Assembly: GCF_900129465.1 (NCBI RefSeq)
Contig: NZ_FSRA01000002.1
Coordinates: forward strand, 558,001-622,000
DNA: 64,000 nucleotides
Source: Chitinophaga niabensis
Lineage (GTDB): Bacteria > Bacteroidota > Bacteroidia > Chitinophagales > Chitinophagaceae
Direction of reading: 5' to 3'
Shown: in pieces, positions 61,749 through 64,000 of the stretch
How the letters are laid out: every line of letters begins with the position of its first letter
Position numbering within the stretch: position 1 is the first letter of the stretch
Notes under the pieces: generated by a model
Told to the model about the DNA's origin: nothing
What the model saw: the letters and a program-made list of their open reading frames with translations, nothing else
The model's database searches: none
Position numbers and translations under genes: made by a program

Positions 61749-62065
61749 AGGACAGTAACCATATAAAAATTAATACTTTAACAAATATAAAATAATTTGA
61801 ATAAATAGGGAAAACTCTTTTCTAATATTCAAAATCGTCAAAATAAGCGCCGCAAAATGAAAATAAACAAAATAAAAGGCGCTTTTTTGAAGGAAATCGA
61901 ATAAAAATTTACCCCGGGGGCAAAATCGGTTTTGCAAGGTTCAATACGGGAGGAAGGATTTGTTAACAAAAAAGGGGGCTTTTTGCCAAAACAAGCGCCT
62001 TTATATGGCATATTTAACAAATGGGAAAACTACTGTTAACATTTCAGCCATTGGGATGATCCTAT

Positions 62066-62096
62066 CTTTGCAAAAGATGCTACATGGTCATGTAGT
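62066..62096 (+). promoter_or_regulatory. possible promoter followed by a 7-bp-arm palindrome
   Basis: TATCTTTG (62066-62073) matches the -7 consensus; directly after it CTACATG-GT-CATGTAG forms an inverted repeat at about 62081-62096, where transcription would start. No gene follows on the plus strand for more than 600 bases. Confidence 0.35.
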
Positions 62097-62471
62097 ATTA
62101 TCGGGATAATTTCTTTTGTTGCCGGTAGAATTTTCAAAACGCATTCTACTTTACTACTACAAGATGTTATCAATTGCATCTTTCATCTCATTTCAATTAT
62201 GAAGATGCAGGTTTGTTTAAATCATTTCATATTGCTTTCAGCGCAGTATTGATAAGCTACCCTCTAAGGCGCAATCCCTTTCCTGGTATACGTTTCAGCG
62301 CACCTTATTTTATCCTCCATTTAAGTATACATTTATTATCTGCTTCACAATTGATCTGTAGTACATTCTGATCAGTGCATCTTTTTTGCAGTTAATGTAT
62401 TGTTTTTTGCAAATCCTTCGTAAAGATCATTGAGAGAGGCTTCGGCTGAAACCCTTTGTGGGAAAGGGGGG

Positions 62472-62533
62472 AAAAGAAAAAGGGCACTTAGAAAAGTGCC
62501 CTCAATTTGTTACTATCCTATGAAAACCCTATT
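62472..62533 (-). ncRNA. candidate small RNA unit D downstream of the ribonucleotide reductase gene
   Basis: On the minus strand TACCTTTG (62540-62547) predicts a start near 62533. The roughly 60-nt product contains AGTAACAAATTGAGGG and ends with a 9-bp terminator stem AGGGCACTT / AAGTGCCCT (62481-62502) and a U-rich run (62472-62481). It resembles units A-C in layout. The simpler view is that the hairpin only terminates the ribonucleotide reductase transcript, whose stop is about 230 bases upstream. Confidence 0.45.
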
Positions 62534-62731
62534 TGTATACAAAGGTATATCTATGTTAACTTTATTTGAAATTTTTACCTTCGAATAACAAATAATTAAC
62601 AAACCATTTGCTGCGTACGATCCACACAAACTCAACACCAAAGCCACTTTCGAAGGGTACTATCAAAATACTTTTTTTGCTTTACTTGTTAAACATTCCT
62701 AAACAATTGCCTAAACAATTGTAAGGTCAGA

Positions 62732-64000
62732 TCAGCTACAACCCATGCTGTTCCCGCAATTCAGGCATTTGTAACAAGTGCCTGAACGCACAGTGATGTG
62801 CCCGCATGTGCTGCAGGCAGGTGCATCACTTTGCATACTGCGCATGTATTCCTGTGTGCTGCTCTCTCCGCTCGCAGCGGCTACAGGCTGAGGTTTCGGA
62901 GATTTTTGCCCTGAGGTATTACTTGCTGCACCAACAATTCTCATATTGGATAATTCAGGTTTCACAACGGGTTCATCCCAATCATCTTCTCCTGTATTGC
63001 CTGGTGCATCGAGTATGTGTACAAGATCAGTTCGGCCAAGGTATTCATAACCCAGCACCCTGAAAATATAATCGATCAATGAAGTGGAAGAGCGGATGTT
63101 TGGATGATCAACCATACCGGCAGGCTCAAAGCGGGTAAATACGAACTTATCTACAAACTCTTCCAGTGGCACACCATATTGCAAACCAACGGATACCGCA
63201 ATGGCAAAGCAGTTCATCAGGCTGCGTAAAGTGGATCCTTCTTTTGCCAGATCAATGAAGATCTCTCCCAATGTTCCGTCGTTGTATTCGCCTGTGCGCA
63301 GGAAAATAGGTTGGCCTCCTACCTTTGCTTTCTGCGTAAATCCGCGGCGTTTGGCAGGTAATGTTTTTCTTTCTACGATCCTGGACAATGCCCGTTTCAG
63401 TGAGGTATCCGAACTAGCGATCATGCGCTTATTCAATTCCTCCAGCAATTCATCGATCGTGAGCTGATCCATATCTATGATCTGCCCGCCACCTTCTGCT
63501 GTGGTTTCTGTTGCTTCTGCTGATTTCTTCCTCTTATCTCCTTTTGTATTGAGTGGCTGGCTCAGTTTAGAGCCATCCCTGTATAAAGCACAGGCCTTAA
63601 GCCCTAATTCCCAGCTGAGCTTATAGGCATCTGCGATCTCTTCTACCGTTGCCTCGTTGGGCAGGTTGATGGTTTTGGAAATGGCACCGGAAATGAACGG
63701 TTGCGTAGCCGCCATCATACGGATGTGGCCATGTGGATGTATATAACGCTCTCCTTTTTTGCCACATTTATTAGCGCAGTCAAAAACAGGAAGATCTGCC
63801 TCTTTCAGATAGGGCGCCCCTTCTACAGTCATGGTGCCACATACATAATCATTGGCAGCTTCAATTTGCTCATCTGTGAATCCCAGTTCATGTAACAGGC
63901 TGAATTCCATGTTATAGAATTGCTCCGGTGTGAAACCAAGTCTTTGCAGGCATTCCTCACCCAGCGTATATACATTGAACACAAAGGCTACATCAAATGA
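62732..64000 (-). CDS. nrdJ: adenosylcobalamin-dependent (class II) ribonucleotide reductase, C-terminal part
   Basis: The frame is open from the right window edge to the TGA at 62732 (422 residues seen), so the 5' end lies outside. Visible features: GHIRMMAATQPFISGAISKT followed by INLPNEATVEEIADAY (end of the catalytic barrel), a linker, a region with LPAKRRGFTQKAKVGGQPIF and DLAKEGSTLRSLMNCF typical of the long class II enzymes, and a C-terminal Cys-rich tail (ACSTCGHITVRSGTCYKCLN, ending NCGNSMGCS) that binds zinc or feeds electrons to the active site. It reduces ribonucleotides to deoxyribonucleotides using adenosylcobalamin and works without oxygen. It is the second B12-linked gene in the window. 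Confidence 0.95.
   Translation of the reverse strand, partial: SFDVAFVFNVYTLGEECLQRLGFTPEQFYNMEFSLLHELGFTDEQIEAANDYVCGTMTVEGAPYLKEADLPVFDCANKCGKKGERYIHPHGHIRMMAATQPFISGAISKTINLPNEATVEEIADAYKLSWELGLKACALYRDGSKLSQPLNTKGDKRKKSAEATETTAEGGGQIIDMDQLTIDELLEELNKRMIASSDTSLKRALSRIVERKTLPAKRRGFTQKAKVGGQPIFLRTGEYNDGTLGEIFIDLAKEGSTLRSLMNCFAIAVSVGLQYGVPLEEFVDKFVFTRFEPAGMVDHPNIRSSTSLIDYIFRVLGYEYLGRTDLVHILDAPGNTGEDDWDEPVVKPELSNMRIVGAASNTSGQKSPKPQPVAAASGESSTQEYMRSMQSDAPACSTCGHITVRSGTCYKCLNCGNSMGCS

Larger units (their letters stand above)
61597..62731. other. 1.1-kb region without convincing protein genes
   Basis: This AT-rich stretch lies between two converging genes. It contains a hairpin/terminator (61655-61690), a near-identical 18-bp motif in inverted orientation at 61739-61759 and 62509-62529, a palindrome at 62080-62095, a possible plus-strand promoter TATCTTTG (62066-62073), several GGCGCTT/AAGCGCC pairs at 61845-62003, and candidate unit D (62472-62533). 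ORFs of 60-65 codons (61838-62020 minus, 62174-62371 plus) lack any sign of coding use. Confidence 0.5.

Noticed and set aside
61838..62020. 60-codon minus-strand ORF in the long gap
   Set aside because: No signal of coding use, low-complexity AT-rich DNA, no family resemblance.
62174..62371. 65-codon plus-strand ORF in the long gap
   Set aside because: Starts with a non-ATG codon, unusual composition and no recognisable motif.
1..64000. tRNA, rRNA, tmRNA, RNase P or SRP RNA genes
   Set aside because: None of their signature sequences was seen in the gaps on either strand.
1..64000. Insertion sequences, integrases or prophage genes
   Set aside because: No transposase, integrase or phage structural proteins among the translated frames; the AT-rich left end has only uptake genes.

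Overview
The window reads as a chromosomal segment of a Bacteroidota bacterium, most likely a Chitinophaga-type member of the Chitinophagaceae. The reasons are two SusC/SusD outer-membrane uptake loci each paired with an ECF sigma factor and a FecR anti-sigma factor, many TlpA-like and carboxypeptidase-regulatory-like secreted proteins, Bacteroidota-type promoters (TTTG / TAnnTTTG) with few Shine-Dalgarno sites, and the gene order acpP-fabF-rnc. No tRNA, rRNA, CRISPR array, insertion sequence or prophage was seen.

Layout. 1-8184 (minus): uptake locus 1 (sigma, FecR, gap, SusC, SusD, TlpA-like protein cut by the left edge); the distal part is clearly AT-rich. 8535-11680: an unknown protein, a decayed AraC regulator, and a divergent TetR / MFS efflux pair with duplicated operators. 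11693-22282 (minus): uptake locus 2 (sigma, FecR, SusC, SusD, a lipoprotein resembling zinc metalloproteases but without the zinc site, two tandem TlpA-like proteins). 22318-31084: small housekeeping, stress and unknown genes (YegP-like, Crp/Fnr plus DJ-1-like, GNAT, ankyrin, FKBP, TPR, a lone DUF4350-like protein, aquaporin). 31162-33808: metE behind a cobalamin riboswitch. 34234-38816: a lone receiver protein, then a TonB receptor in one operon with a LytS-type kinase and LytTR regulator. 38929-43738: a UmuC - unknown - SRAP damage-tolerance cassette with a palindrome over its promoter, converging with a hybrid histidine kinase. 43739-47114: cytochrome bd oxidase (cydAB) flanked by candidate small RNAs. 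47115-51061: WYL regulator plus GyrI-like protein, then rnc-fabF-acpP. 51510-57085: a complete RND tripartite efflux system. 57351-61596: a carboxypeptidase-regulatory-like protein, a PRPP-synthetase-like enzyme, GNAT, YcxB-like and secreted unknowns, and an ATP-pyrophosphatase of the diphthine-ammonia ligase family. 61597-62731: a 1.1-kb stretch without convincing genes but with structured elements. 62732-64000: the C-terminal part of the B12-dependent ribonucleotide reductase.

How it fits together. The two uptake loci look like trans-envelope-signalling systems: a SusC with an N-terminal STN domain signals through FecR to its ECF sigma factor. The B12-repressible metE and the B12-dependent ribonucleotide reductase show that cobalamin matters to this cell. 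The most unusual items are a set of short minus-strand units with a shared (A)GTTAAATTGG-like leader and an intrinsic terminator, the SOS-like mutagenesis cassette, the apparently catalytically dead metalloprotease in uptake locus 2, and the composition break inside the first susC gene. All identifications rest on reading the sequence and on memory of protein families; no database search was run.
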